Shown here piece by piece: positions 25,334 through 34,828 of a stretch of DNA of 64,000 bases. Location: contig DDFH01000006.1 of the NCBI GenBank assembly GCA_002337085.1, forward strand, positions 773,098 through 837,097, given 5' to 3'. This DNA comes from Hyphomonadaceae bacterium UBA1933 (lineage in GTDB: Bacteria; Pseudomonadota; Alphaproteobacteria; Caulobacterales; Aquidulcibacteraceae). Numbering within the stretch: position 1 is the first letter of the stretch; each line of letters begins with the position of its first letter. The notes under the pieces were generated by a model. The model searched no databases. It had not been told where the DNA came from and worked only from the letters and a program-made list of their open reading frames with translations. Both the position numbers and the translations under genes were made by a program.

Positions 25334-28138
25334 CTAGAATTTATAACTAACTGATAGAGCATATGTTGGGCCATATTTTTCATATTTGAGAACACGTTCA
25401 GGATGATTTTTTGTATCATAAAGAACAAATGGTTCATCAGTTAAATTTGTTCCTGATAAATTCACTGAAAGACCTTTTGCAAGACCATCCTTGAATTCGT
25501 AACCAATTTGCGCATCAATAATGCTTTCAGATTTGACATAATGTGCACCAAGAGAACTATCAAAGTTCGGAACTTCGCCAAGCCATGTACCGCGATAACG
25601 ATTGCTTATACGGGCAGAGAAGCCGTTTTTCTCATAATAAATTGTTGAGTTTACAACCCTTGGCGATAGGCCTGGTAGTTCAATTTTTACTCCAGTTGGT
25701 GAGACTTTGGATTCATTATAAGCTGCACTTATGATAACACCAAAGCCATCGAGAACTGGCGTAATTTCTTCGAACGGCAGGGAGACAGTAAATTCAACAC
25801 CTCTGATATATCCGCCCTGTCCATTGGCTTTAATGGTGTTGAAGCCAGTGCGATTTGCATTTGCCAAAGAATAGGCCGCTGGAACTGGGTCATTTACACT
25901 AGTTTGTCCAGGAAGTAGGAAGCCGGTAAAGTCAACCATTTGTGTTTGATTATAAATATAGCTTGTCAATTCCTTGTAATATGCGGCAAGAGAAATATAA
26001 CCTTTCCGCCCATAATACTTTTCTAAGGAAATGTCATAGGCATTCGCGCGCCATGGTTCAAGTTTTGGGTTGCCGCCGCCGTTTCCAGACCAATAATATA
26101 CATTGCCATTGTTAACGATAACTGAACTATTGCTCGCAGTGCTCCAGCCGCCGCCGCCAGCCATGTCATCCATCCTTGGGCGTGAAATTGTCATAGCTGC
26201 CGCGAAGCGTAAATTAATATCGTCACGCAATGCAAAATTAAGATTGAGGCTTGGTAGTATGTCGGCATAATTGGCGCCATTTTTCACAGATGAAACCACC
26301 AATACGCCGCCAGTTGTGCTTGGGTCATTTGCGTAACCTGATGTAGTGCTTTGGTCGGCTCCTTGAATTTGAACACCAATATTACCTGATAAAGGAATAT
26401 CTTTAACTTTGGTATCTATATCAAGTTTAACATAACCAGTGGTTAGTTTTTCACTTACGCTCCATGTGCTTGTAATATCGGAAACGCGGTCTCCGCCACC
26501 TGAATTTGTATCATCTCGCGCGTCAACGGTTCTCCAAAAGCCTGAATTATAAAGACCAAGCGCATCATAGCTTATCATGCCATGGGCATTGCCAAAGAAG
26601 TTGGTATCAAGTACGCCAGTGCGATATGCGTCAGGAACCACGGCATATGATCCTGATTTCAAATAAAGAATTGATTGCCACTGGTGTTTATCTTTTGTAC
26701 GTTCAGCATAATTAAGGCCGAATGTTAAAAAGCTGAATGGCCCATCACCGGATAGTTTGTGCTTAAGTGACAGCTTCATCGCTTTAATTTCATCGGTTAT
26801 ATGCGGATTTCCCACATATCCTGAGCGTGAAGGACCACCACCCCAACCGCCGGGGTCGGTAAGATAAGTGGTGTTGAAATTAGAATAATCTAGACCGGAT
26901 GTGAAATGGCTTACGCCATCAGGGTCTGTGGTAAATTTGATATTGTCGGTAACTACTGAACCATTTGGCCCTGTTCCTCCAGTTGATTCAACGCGCAAAT
27001 CAGTGCGGTCAACTTTTGACCAACTTAGATCTGCATTTAGATTCCACGTATCGGTCAACTTATAATCGGCATTTAGGCCAAGAGAATCAACCTTGGCATC
27101 GCGTTGATTGTTGTAATTCTCAATGATTGTTGTGACGCCATTATATTGACCGCTTACAATCCGACCATTTTGTGCAACATATCCAGGTTGAAGTGTGGCT
27201 GAACTCCATTGTGTGCCGAACTCCATACGACGAATGGTTTGTAATTCTTTAAAATCTGAATGATAACCATCAATGGTTAAATGTAATTTGTCATTCGGTT
27301 TCCATTCAACAACACCTAAATAACCAGTTCGCTCATAATATGAAGACTGGATGCCATCTTTATCACCTCCGACTACATAAGTGTTATTCGGGCCATCTGC
27401 ATATCCCCAAACTTCACGAGTTTGCGCTTGATAAGGGGTTTTATTGTATGCAACGCCTAGGGCAACGCCTAAAGTTTTATCAAGGAATTGATTGATGTAG
27501 GTTAAGCTTGCGCGATTGCCACCGGTTTCGAAACCAGGAACATTTGCTTTTTGGTCGTTTTGTTCACGGCGATAATTAACTGCAATAGTTTTTTTGCCGT
27601 AAGCCAATGGTTGAACGGTTTCAATATCAGCAGTACCTGCAATTCCTTGGTAAGACATACCTGCATCAGGCGTTTTGAAGACTTTGACCTGTGAAACCAA
27701 TTCGGAAGGATATTGGTCAAATTCAACCGTACGATTATCGTTGGTAGATGCTTGTTCTCGACCATTAAACGTGGTTACGGTATAATCAGGGCCAAGGCCG
27801 CGAATTGAAAGAGTTTGCGCGCGGCCGTTTGTACGTTGTGCCGCAATACCAGGAAGGCGAGCAATTGATTCGGCAATTGAATTGTCTGGCAATTTGCCAA
27901 TATCCTCAGCAGAAACGGCTTCTATGATAGAGGCGGATTTGCGTTTTGCGCTGATGGCGTCTTGGATACCTTTGCGGATACCAGTTACCACTACAACTGT
28001 ATCATCTTTTTTTGTATCGGTAGTTTCTTGCGCAGAAGCAGTTGTTACTAGGCCAATAGAGAATAGACCTACTGCGCTTGTTGCGAGCAAATACGGTTTA
28101 ATGCCCGCACGTTTAACGTGACGTTGATTGATTTTCAT
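25334..28138 (-). CDS. TonB-dependent receptor, probable maltooligosaccharide importer
   Basis: A 934-residue outer-membrane receptor of the Xanthomonas/Caulobacter carbohydrate type. N-terminus: signal peptide to about residue 36 (VGLFSIGLVTTASAQ), TonB-box region DDTVVVVTGIRKGIQDAI, plug domain with SAEDIGKLPDNSIAESIARLPG and LSIRGLGPDYTVTTFNGRE, then a large barrel ending in YALSVSYKF (terminal Phe). GGGAG six bases before the ATG is the ribosome site. It is divergent from the MFS sugar transporter, with two perfect GCAAA-N2-TTTGC palindromes between them, and surrounded by glucan hydrolases, so maltodextrin uptake is the best inference; energy would come from TonB-ExbBD encoded at 47-50 kb. 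Confidence 0.92.
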   Translation of the reverse strand: MKINQRHVKRAGIKPYLLATSAVGLFSIGLVTTASAQETTDTKKDDTVVVVTGIRKGIQDAISAKRKSASIIEAVSAEDIGKLPDNSIAESIARLPGIAAQRTNGRAQTLSIRGLGPDYTVTTFNGREQASTNDNRTVEFDQYPSELVSQVKVFKTPDAGMSYQGIAGTADIETVQPLAYGKKTIAVNYRREQNDQKANVPGFETGGNRASLTYINQFLDKTLGVALGVAYNKTPYQAQTREVWGYADGPNNTYVVGGDKDGIQSSYYERTGYLGVVEWKPNDKLHLTIDGYHSDFKELQTIRRMEFGTQWSSATLQPGYVAQNGRIVSGQYNGVTTIIENYNNQRDAKVDSLGLNADYKLTDTWNLNADLSWSKVDRTDLRVESTGGTGPNGSVVTDNIKFTTDPDGVSHFTSGLDYSNFNTTYLTDPGGWGGGPSRSGYVGNPHITDEIKAMKLSLKHKLSGDGPFSFLTFGLNYAERTKDKHQWQSILYLKSGSYAVVPDAYRTGVLDTNFFGNAHGMISYDALGLYNSGFWRTVDARDDTNSGGGDRVSDITSTWSVSEKLTTGYVKLDIDTKVKDIPLSGNIGVQIQGADQSTTSGYANDPSTTGGVLVVSSVKNGANYADILPSLNLNFALRDDINLRFAAAMTISRPRMDDMAGGGGWSTASNSSVIVNNGNVYYWSGNGGGNPKLEPWRANAYDISLEKYYGRKGYISLAAYYKELTSYIYNQTQMVDFTGFLLPGQTSVNDPVPAAYSLANANRTGFNTIKANGQGGYIRGVEFTVSLPFEEITPVLDGFGVIISAAYNESKVSPTGVKIELPGLSPRVVNSTIYYEKNGFSARISNRYRGTWLGEVPNFDSSLGAHYVKSESIIDAQIGYEFKDGLAKGLSVNLSGTNLTDEPFVLYDTKNHPERVLKYEKYGPTYALSVSYKF

Positions 28139-28190
28139 TCCTCACTCCCAGTTTGTAACTTTTGACAAATTCGGCATCTTTTGTGCCTTT

Positions 28191-28204
28191 TGCAAAAATT
28201 TGCA
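28191..28204. promoter_or_regulatory. candidate LacI operator, copy 4
   Basis: TGCAAAAATTTGCA, a 14-bp inverted repeat with a two-base centre, 53 bases upstream of the TonB receptor start codon. Confidence 0.65.
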
Positions 28205-28328
28205 AAAATTAGTTGCTATATGTTACGATATTTTCATAAAATGTCTAGAGTTATTTGTCAAATAATATATGCTTTTGCTGGATTTTTAAATATTATTGCA
28301 GGGTTTTGCTTAATGGGTGGTATATATT

Positions 28329-28342
28329 TGCAAAAATTTGCA
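28329..28342. promoter_or_regulatory. candidate LacI operator, copy 5
   Basis: An exact second copy of TGCAAAAATTTGCA, about 107 bases upstream of the MFS transporter start and 138 bp from copy 4. Confidence 0.65.
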
Positions 28343-28449
28343 AAAAATATGCTTGCTAAAAGCGCCAAGCTTTTGTATCCATTTTTTACAATAAAAATGA
28401 GACGCCAAATAATAAGGCGCTTAATAATAAAGCACTTAAGGAGAGGAAA

Positions 28450-29919
28450 TTGAATAAACCGCAAAAAACGCTTGCTGAATTGATAAATATGTCTTTCGGC
28501 TTCTTTGGGATTCAGATTGGCTTTGCCTTGCAAAATGCCAATATGTCCCGCATTTTCCAAAGCCTTGGTGAAAGTCTTGATAATCTTCCCGCCTTGTGGA
28601 TTGCTGCACCTTTAACAGGTTTGTTGATACAGCCAATTATTGGGCATTTCTCGGATAAAACCTGGGGGAAATTGGGACGTCGTCGTCCATATTTTCTTGC
28701 GGGCGCGATTTTGGCGACAATTGCACTGTTTGTTATGCCACTTGCGCCTGCTTTATGGTTTGCGGCAATGATGCTTTGGATGCTTGATGCATCGTTGAAT
28801 ATTTCTATGGAGCCTTTTCGTGCCTTTGTCGGGGATATGCTTGATAAAAATCAACATACCAAAGGTTATGCCATCCAGACTGCTTTTATTGGTGCGGGTG
28901 CGGTTGTCGGCTCAATGTTTCCATATCTTCTTAGCCACTTTGGGGTTTCCAATGAGGCGGTTAATGGCGCGATTCCCGATAGTGTGAAGTTCAGTTTTTG
29001 GGTTGGTGGGCTTGCCATTTTTCTTGCGGTTCTTTGGACAGTTATAACTACCAAAGAATATAGCCCAGAAGAAATGGAATCATTTAAAAATGATGAAGCC
29101 TCTTATGAAACGCCAAAACTAAACCAAAATTATATGGCTTATTCGCCGTTTGCTTTGGCGGGTTTTGCAGTTATTATCGCGGTAATAAAGTTTAATCTCG
29201 AAAAAGAGGTTTTATTACTTGGCGGGCTTTTAATAGCTTATGCAATTTTGGGAATGGTTGCGATTTTCTTTGAGAAAAATGGAAAATCAAACCCGTTAAG
29301 TCAGATTGTTGGTGATTTTTCGGGTATGCCTAGCATTATGAAAAAATTGGCATTGGTGCAGTTTTTCTCATGGTCGGCACTTTTCATTATGTGGATTTAT
29401 ACGACACCTGTTGTTGCGCAAAATATTTTCGGAACTGTGGACGCTGAATCAAAGGCATTTAACGATGCCGGAAATTGGGTCGGCATTTTATTTTCCGTTT
29501 ATAATGGCGTTGCGGCTTTGGCGGCATTATTTTTATTACCGTTTTTATCGGAAAAATTCGGCAAAGTTAAAACCCATATGATTTGTCTTTTATTTGGGGC
29601 GCTTGGCTATCTAAGCTTCTTTTTTATAAAAGACCAAAACCTTTTGATAATCTCTGAAATTGGGGTTGGGATTGCCTGGGCATCAATCCTTGCCATGCCA
29701 TATGCGATATTGGCATCCAGCCTACCGCAGCAAAAGCTTGGCATATATATGGGGCTGTTCAACGTTTTTATCGTTGTGCCGCAGCTTTTGGTCGCGACCG
29801 TGATGGGAACGATTTTAAAGCATTTTTTCCCGCATGATCCAATTTATACAATGGGTTTTGCGGCGGGCGTGATGCTTTTGGCGTCAATATCAATGCTTAG
29901 AATCAAGGAGGAAGTGTAA
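28450..29919 (+). CDS. MFS sugar transporter (maltose/maltooligosaccharide type)
   Basis: A 489-residue, 12-helix inner-membrane transporter. The start MNKPQKTLAELINMSFGFFG, the following PLTGLLIQPIIGHFSDKTWGKLGRRRPYFLAG (loop 2-3 motif) and the long central loop match the SLC45/MalY-like sugar:proton symporters found with TonB receptors and amylases. A TTG start at 28450 is preceded by AAGGAGAGGAAA. It overlaps the downstream amylase by one base (TAATG), so the pair is co-translated. It would bring maltodextrins released in the periplasm into the cytoplasm. Confidence 0.9.
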   Translation: MNKPQKTLAELINMSFGFFGIQIGFALQNANMSRIFQSLGESLDNLPALWIAAPLTGLLIQPIIGHFSDKTWGKLGRRRPYFLAGAILATIALFVMPLAPALWFAAMMLWMLDASLNISMEPFRAFVGDMLDKNQHTKGYAIQTAFIGAGAVVGSMFPYLLSHFGVSNEAVNGAIPDSVKFSFWVGGLAIFLAVLWTVITTKEYSPEEMESFKNDEASYETPKLNQNYMAYSPFALAGFAVIIAVIKFNLEKEVLLLGGLLIAYAILGMVAIFFEKNGKSNPLSQIVGDFSGMPSIMKKLALVQFFSWSALFIMWIYTTPVVAQNIFGTVDAESKAFNDAGNWVGILFSVYNGVAALAALFLLPFLSEKFGKVKTHMICLLFGALGYLSFFFIKDQNLLIISEIGVGIAWASILAMPYAILASSLPQQKLGIYMGLFNVFIVVPQLLVATVMGTILKHFFPHDPIYTMGFAAGVMLLASISMLRIKEEV

Positions 29920-31295
29920 TGAAACGTGCTTTATTGCCAATTATTGCGATCTCAATGGCTCTATACGCGGGTTTTGCCTATGCCGATGATTTAAAAGACT
30001 ATCAGCCAAAGCCTTATGTTGAAATTACCCATCCAACATGGTCACGTAATGCGGTGATTTATGAATTAAATACCCGCAACTTTACCAAAGAAGGCACATT
30101 TAAAGCCGCGCAAAAGCAATTACCACGCCTTAAGGCAATGGGGGTTGATATTGTCTGGCTTATGCCAATCCATCCCATTGGTGAAAAGAACCGTAAAGGC
30201 ACATTGGGAAGCCCTTATTCTGTTCGTGATTATTTTGCGGTTAATCCTGAATTTGGCACAAAGGATGATCTCAAAGCCTTTGTTGATGAGGCACATAAAT
30301 TAGGAATGCACGTAATCCTTGATTTGGTGGCAAATCATACGGCATGGGATAATGTGATGGTGGCAAAGCACCCCGATTGGTGGGAACGTGATATAAAGGG
30401 GCATTACCATCCAACACCATGGTGGGATTGGTCTGATATTATTGACCTTGATTATTCCAAACCAGAGTTACGAAAATATATGACAGATGCCATGGTTTAT
30501 TGGGTAAAAAACTATGGGATTGATGGTTATCGTGCCGATGTTGCGGGCTATGTTCCGGTTGATTTTTGGGATACTGCACGCGCCAAACTTGATAAAATAA
30601 AGCCAGTTTTCATGCTTGGTGAGTGGCAGGATATTTCCCTACACCGCAAGGCATTTGACGCGACTTATGCCTGGGATTGGTATAATTCAATGGAAAATAT
30701 CGCCCATGGTAAGGGTGATGCAACCTCACTTTATGGCTATTATTCCGCCAACGAAAGTGCGTGGCCCAAAGATACAATGCGTATGGTATTTACCGAAAAT
30801 CATGACAAAAACGCATGGGAAGGCACTGGCTATGAGGCATTTGGTGATGCTTTGCCTGCTGCAATCGCGCTTAGTTTTATTGGCGAAGGCATACCTTTAA
30901 TCCATAATGGGCAGGAGGCGTGTAATAAAAAGCGTCTGGCATTCTTTGAAAAAGATGAAATTAAATGGGGCGATTGCGATATAACCACATTATTTTCAAA
31001 ACTTGTGGCAATTAAACGCTCCAATCCCGCTCTTCAAAGCGCGCAATTTGGCGGGCGCATGATAAAAATTGAAAATGACAATCCGCAACATGTGTTTTCA
31101 TTCCTTAGAAAGCTAAATGCAAACAAGGTTGTTGGGGTTTTTAATTTTTCTGCCAAACCTGCCAAAGTAACTTTGCATGATGATTTCTATCTTGGAAATT
31201 ATTACGATTTGGATGGTGAACCCGCATCGATTGTTCATAACCAACAACTTGAATTAAATCCGTGGGAATTTAAAATTTATCGGACTGATAAATAG
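29919..31295 (+). CDS. exported GH13 alpha-amylase-family enzyme
   Basis: A 458-residue exported GH13 enzyme; signal peptide MKRALLPIIAISMALYAGFAYA. Motifs: AVIYELNTRNFT, region I LDLVANHTAWD, region II GYRADVAGY (nucleophile Asp), region III MLGEWQD (acid/base Glu), region IV FTENHDKN (Asp). A short C-terminal beta domain follows (VVGVFNFSAKPAKVTL). It would cut linear or cyclic maltodextrins in the periplasm. Shares a transcript with the MFS transporter by a one-base overlap. GH13 subfamily cannot be assigned by eye. Confidence 0.9.
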   Translation: MKRALLPIIAISMALYAGFAYADDLKDYQPKPYVEITHPTWSRNAVIYELNTRNFTKEGTFKAAQKQLPRLKAMGVDIVWLMPIHPIGEKNRKGTLGSPYSVRDYFAVNPEFGTKDDLKAFVDEAHKLGMHVILDLVANHTAWDNVMVAKHPDWWERDIKGHYHPTPWWDWSDIIDLDYSKPELRKYMTDAMVYWVKNYGIDGYRADVAGYVPVDFWDTARAKLDKIKPVFMLGEWQDISLHRKAFDATYAWDWYNSMENIAHGKGDATSLYGYYSANESAWPKDTMRMVFTENHDKNAWEGTGYEAFGDALPAAIALSFIGEGIPLIHNGQEACNKKRLAFFEKDEIKWGDCDITTLFSKLVAIKRSNPALQSAQFGGRMIKIENDNPQHVFSFLRKLNANKVVGVFNFSAKPAKVTLHDDFYLGNYYDLDGEPASIVHNQQLELNPWEFKIYRTDK

Positions 31296-31426
31296 TTTCT
31301 GGGAAATAATTGAAACTCCACCTGTGACAATTTGTATCTTATGCTGCATTTTGTCCTATCAAAGATTGCAAGCATTAATTTTATGTAATAGTAACCGTGA
31401 CAACTTTTAGTTCTTATGGGTGTTGC

Positions 31427-33451
31427 GTGAAAAAATCAAAATTTGTTGGAATTTCGCTTTTAGGTATGATGCTTCCTCTTGCTGGTTGTGGCGGCGGGGG
31501 AGGCGGCTCAACAATCGTAAGCCCGCCACCACCGCCACCACCGCCACCAGTTGTTGCCAATAAAGGATTTGGTGCGAATGACTGTGCCGCAAAGCCAGGG
31601 TCACTAGCTTGTGCTGCGGCAGGAATTGTAATCCAAGGCCCTTCAATAATTCTTAGTAGCAATAAGAAATATCCAGGTAATTATTATACCGAAATTTCTG
31701 GCCCTGAAAAAGCATCTAATAAAATGGAATTTACCGCGGGTTCTTCAACTGCTTGGGATGATGAATCATTTGTATGGTATTATGACCAAAATGGCACGTT
31801 AGATAAAACTGCTATTTCAAATAATATACCTATGGGTAAAGCCTATGAAGCGCAGGTTTTTGGACCGCTGAGTGGCCGGCGTTATACTTGTAATTTATCA
31901 ATAAATAATTGTGGTTTTGTTGACGTAAATTGGATAGATGCCAAAACCAGCGAAAGCGGTGATTTTGACTATGTTTTCCCTTTCATCAGATATGAAAACC
32001 ATTGGCCAGAAGATAGTCGTGCATATGGGGTCTTTGGAATGCAAACAGGTGCTTTTACGCCTGCAATGCTTAGTGGAACCGCAACATTTACAGGGACGAC
32101 ATTTGGCGAATATTTAAGAAGTACTGGTGGTTTGTATTCGACAACTAGTAATTTGTGGCTGCAGGCAAATTTCGCGAGTGGTGTAATTAATGGTTCAGCA
32201 ACCAATTTTAAAGCTTGGTATCAGGGCAATGGTGGTTTGGGAAGCAATTACACATTGGCAAATTTAAACGAAAATCTTGATTTTGATTTTGCGGCTTCAT
32301 TAATATCTTCTAATGGTACTTTTTCTGGTGTTGCCAACAGCCGAAACGGTGGTATCGGTCTTGATGGTTTGGTTACTGGCTCATTCTTTGGTGAAAAAGG
32401 TAAAGCTCCTGATGAAGTTGGAATGAGTTATTTATTAGGTGATCCAATCTCTGGCTCATACATGGCTGGCGCTGGGGTTGCGGGTAATAATCCTAATGCG
32501 ACCCCTCCATCTCCGCCACCACCGCCACCACCACCACCGCCGCCACCGCCACCACCACCGCCACCGCCTCCTGCTTCGGGATGTATTGCTGGAGGATGTT
32601 TGACTGTTGCAGAAACATTTTGGGGGCCTTCTGCATTGTTGGATGTGAAAAATGCCGCACCAGGTGCGGCAAACCCAGTATTTTCAACTTATATAACCAA
32701 TGTTTCGAGCGATGTTTCTGTTGAAGTTGACCCAGGCGCAACCAACAGTGACACTGATGACGTTTATACGATTACCTACAAAATAAATGGCGTTGACTAT
32801 AAACAGTCATTTACAGGATTGTATGGCGGGAGTGATGTTCTGGGCAAATATATAGCTCAAACTGCCCAACAAAATAATTATAATAATTATCTGTATCTTT
32901 ATGATGTTTCTAACTCTTTAAGCGGTACACTTGATTATGTTCAGGTTGCTGAATTTGACCGCCAAGTCAGCGATACCCAGTTGCAAATTGGCTTTATGGT
33001 CTATGGTCGACAAACACAACCAGGTGATATGCCGACAAGTGGAAGTGCCTCATTTGCCGGTGGAACGCGTGGGATATACCGTGTAGCAGATGGTTCAAAA
33101 CTATATAGCACTGCAAGCGACATTAACATGACTGCCAATTTTGGCACAGGTGCAATAAATGGATACACATCTAATTTCCGTTTTATGGATGCTAATGGCA
33201 AACTTGTAAATTTAGGTGAGAAATTAGACTTTAACTTTAATGCTAATATTATTAGTGGCTCATCAACATTTACAGGTACTGCAATAACTGGACCAATCAG
33301 TGGTGGTGGATTGGGGATAAGTGGCAATGTTAATGGTGCTTTCTTCGGTGAAAAAGGCAAAGAACCTAAAGAGGCCGGTTTAACCTATAAATTAGGTGAC
33401 CCTGCCAAAGGTGCCTATATCACTGGCGCTGGCGCCATGAGCAAGAAGTAA
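31427..33451 (+). CDS. surface lipoprotein with two tandem TbpB-like barrels (putative Slam substrate)
   Basis: A 674-residue lipoprotein. From the GTG at 31427 the signal is VKKSKFVGISLLGMMLPLAGC, with lipidated Cys21 followed by a Gly-rich tether and nine prolines; the longer frame from a GTG at 31397 lacks a ribosome site. Two homologous domains follow (about residues 50-355 and 385-674). Each ends with the same block, FFGEKGKxPxExG then Y-L-GDP and an S/A-Y-x-x-GAG tail, the signature of transferrin-binding-protein-like beta-barrels. Residues 363-382 are 20 consecutive prolines linking the halves. Eleven bases downstream starts a Slam-type outer-membrane protein, which in other bacteria moves such lipoproteins to the cell surface. 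Ligand unknown. Confidence 0.8.
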   Translation: MKKSKFVGISLLGMMLPLAGCGGGGGGSTIVSPPPPPPPPPVVANKGFGANDCAAKPGSLACAAAGIVIQGPSIILSSNKKYPGNYYTEISGPEKASNKMEFTAGSSTAWDDESFVWYYDQNGTLDKTAISNNIPMGKAYEAQVFGPLSGRRYTCNLSINNCGFVDVNWIDAKTSESGDFDYVFPFIRYENHWPEDSRAYGVFGMQTGAFTPAMLSGTATFTGTTFGEYLRSTGGLYSTTSNLWLQANFASGVINGSATNFKAWYQGNGGLGSNYTLANLNENLDFDFAASLISSNGTFSGVANSRNGGIGLDGLVTGSFFGEKGKAPDEVGMSYLLGDPISGSYMAGAGVAGNNPNATPPSPPPPPPPPPPPPPPPPPPPPASGCIAGGCLTVAETFWGPSALLDVKNAAPGAANPVFSTYITNVSSDVSVEVDPGATNSDTDDVYTITYKINGVDYKQSFTGLYGGSDVLGKYIAQTAQQNNYNNYLYLYDVSNSLSGTLDYVQVAEFDRQVSDTQLQIGFMVYGRQTQPGDMPTSGSASFAGGTRGIYRVADGSKLYSTASDINMTANFGTGAINGYTSNFRFMDANGKLVNLGEKLDFNFNANIISGSSTFTGTAITGPISGGGLGISGNVNGAFFGEKGKEPKEAGLTYKLGDPAKGAYITGAGAMSKK

Positions 33452-33462
33452 TAGTTTAATTT

Positions 33463-34818
33463 GTGTCTGTAATTTGGTTCAAAAAAAATCGAATTAAAAT
33501 TATCGTTGCCATATTGGCATTGATTTGTGGTGCTTTGTCTTCAAATTATGCAAGTGCACAAGCGTCTGATGGTGCTTCACAAAAAATAGTGCTTCAGGGG
33601 GATGGTGCGGCTGCGGCAACGATAAAAATTCTGGTTATTAATGGCAAGTATATAGAGGCACTTGAATTATTGAATTCATCTCCGTCGTTGCTGCAAACCA
33701 GTGAGGGGTTGCGCCTTAAGGTGCAGCTTATGATGGAATTGGGAATGGATGACGATGTTATCATCCTACTTGAAAAACATTTGGCAATTCATCCAGATGA
33801 TGCCTTGGCAAGGTTTCAGATAGGCGAACTCCATTATAGAAATAAAAGAGATAAAGAGGCAAAATTAGCTTATAGAATGGCGCTTTCTGGCAATCTTGAT
33901 GCATTGCGTGTCGAAATGGCCAACAAACGGCTTGCCGCAATTAACCGCCGCCGTGCCGTTAAATATACTACAACTATAGCAATTATTCCTGATAGTAATT
34001 ACAATTCAGCGACCAATGAAAAATATATTGATATATTTGGTTTGCCTTTCAGTCTTGATGATGACGCGAGAAAAAAGAGTGGGGTATCGCTTGGGCTAAA
34101 CGGCGCTGCCGAATTTGTTAAAAGAATAAACAATGGAACTTCATTAAACTTTTCTGGAAATTATGATTATACTGATGCCCCTGGGCATAATACCGATCTT
34201 TTAAGGCTTGATGCATATAGCGGCATCGAATTTTCCAATGACGGGGAATATTTGTTTTCAATTGGACCAGAATATTGGCAGTCTTGGATTGCCGGGAAAA
34301 TATATGAAAAATCAACCGGTATTAAAGTTTCTTTTGATAAGTTTATAAAGCGTACTGACTGGCGGCTTGACTATATGGGTTATTACCGCAAGGATTTATT
34401 TTCTGATTACCGTTCTGGCTGGTATAATAATTTTAGTATTACTAGAACCAAATATAGCAATAACTCATCATTTCATTTTTATTCAGTTGCTTTTGGTAAT
34501 AATAATACCGATGCCGATTCTGAAAACTATAATCAATATGGCATTAGCTTGGGAAAGCTATTTAACACTCCGCTTAATACAACTACACTAACGCAAATTA
34601 GTTATAATGAACGGCGTTTTGATGCTGCTTCTTTTGCGTATGGCGTTGCACGCAATGATAAAGGTACAGAATTAAATATGAAAATTTCAAAACGTGACTG
34701 GCTGTGGTTCGGTTCACATCCTTATATTTCTTTGAACTTTTCTAATAGTGAATCCAATATCAATCTATACAAATATAACCGTCAAAGAGTTGAATTTGGC
34801 CTTACAAGGGAATTCTAG
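33463..34818 (+). CDS. surface lipoprotein assembly modifier (Slam, DUF560)
   Basis: A 451-residue outer-membrane protein. A GTG start gives a signal peptide (IKIIVAILALICGALSSNYASAQA), then a TPR-rich periplasmic domain at about residues 50-165 (KYIEALELLNSSPSLLQTSEGLRLK; HPDDALARFQIGELHYRNKRDKEAKLAYRMAL), then a beta-barrel from about 170 to the terminal Phe (RVEFGLTREF) with alternating aromatic strands. This two-part layout is that of Slam proteins, which translocate lipidated barrels such as TbpB across the outer membrane. The upstream neighbour is just such a lipoprotein, 11 bp away, which supports both calls. Slam is best known from Neisseria and other Proteobacteria pathogens. Confidence 0.82.
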   Translation: MSVIWFKKNRIKIIVAILALICGALSSNYASAQASDGASQKIVLQGDGAAAATIKILVINGKYIEALELLNSSPSLLQTSEGLRLKVQLMMELGMDDDVIILLEKHLAIHPDDALARFQIGELHYRNKRDKEAKLAYRMALSGNLDALRVEMANKRLAAINRRRAVKYTTTIAIIPDSNYNSATNEKYIDIFGLPFSLDDDARKKSGVSLGLNGAAEFVKRINNGTSLNFSGNYDYTDAPGHNTDLLRLDAYSGIEFSNDGEYLFSIGPEYWQSWIAGKIYEKSTGIKVSFDKFIKRTDWRLDYMGYYRKDLFSDYRSGWYNNFSITRTKYSNNSSFHFYSVAFGNNNTDADSENYNQYGISLGKLFNTPLNTTTLTQISYNERRFDAASFAYGVARNDKGTELNMKISKRDWLWFGSHPYISLNFSNSESNINLYKYNRQRVEFGLTREF

Positions 34819-34828
34819 TTTATTAAAA

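Larger units (their letters stand above)
28139..28449. promoter_or_regulatory. 311-bp divergent control region, receptor / MFS transporter
   Basis: No gene was seen; short frames here have no ribosome site or family resemblance. Two identical operator-like palindromes lie at 28191-28204 (near the receptor) and 28329-28342 (near the transporter). The rest is AT-rich. Confidence 0.55.

Noticed and set aside
28181..28453. A 90-codon frame between the receptor and the MFS transporter
   Set aside because: It crosses the operator region, has no ribosome site and the protein resembles no family.
32493..32741. Minus-strand frame and possible CRISPR-like repeat at the CCN tract
   Set aside because: The repeat is a triplet tract coding for polyproline in the lipoprotein; there are no spacers and no cas genes.
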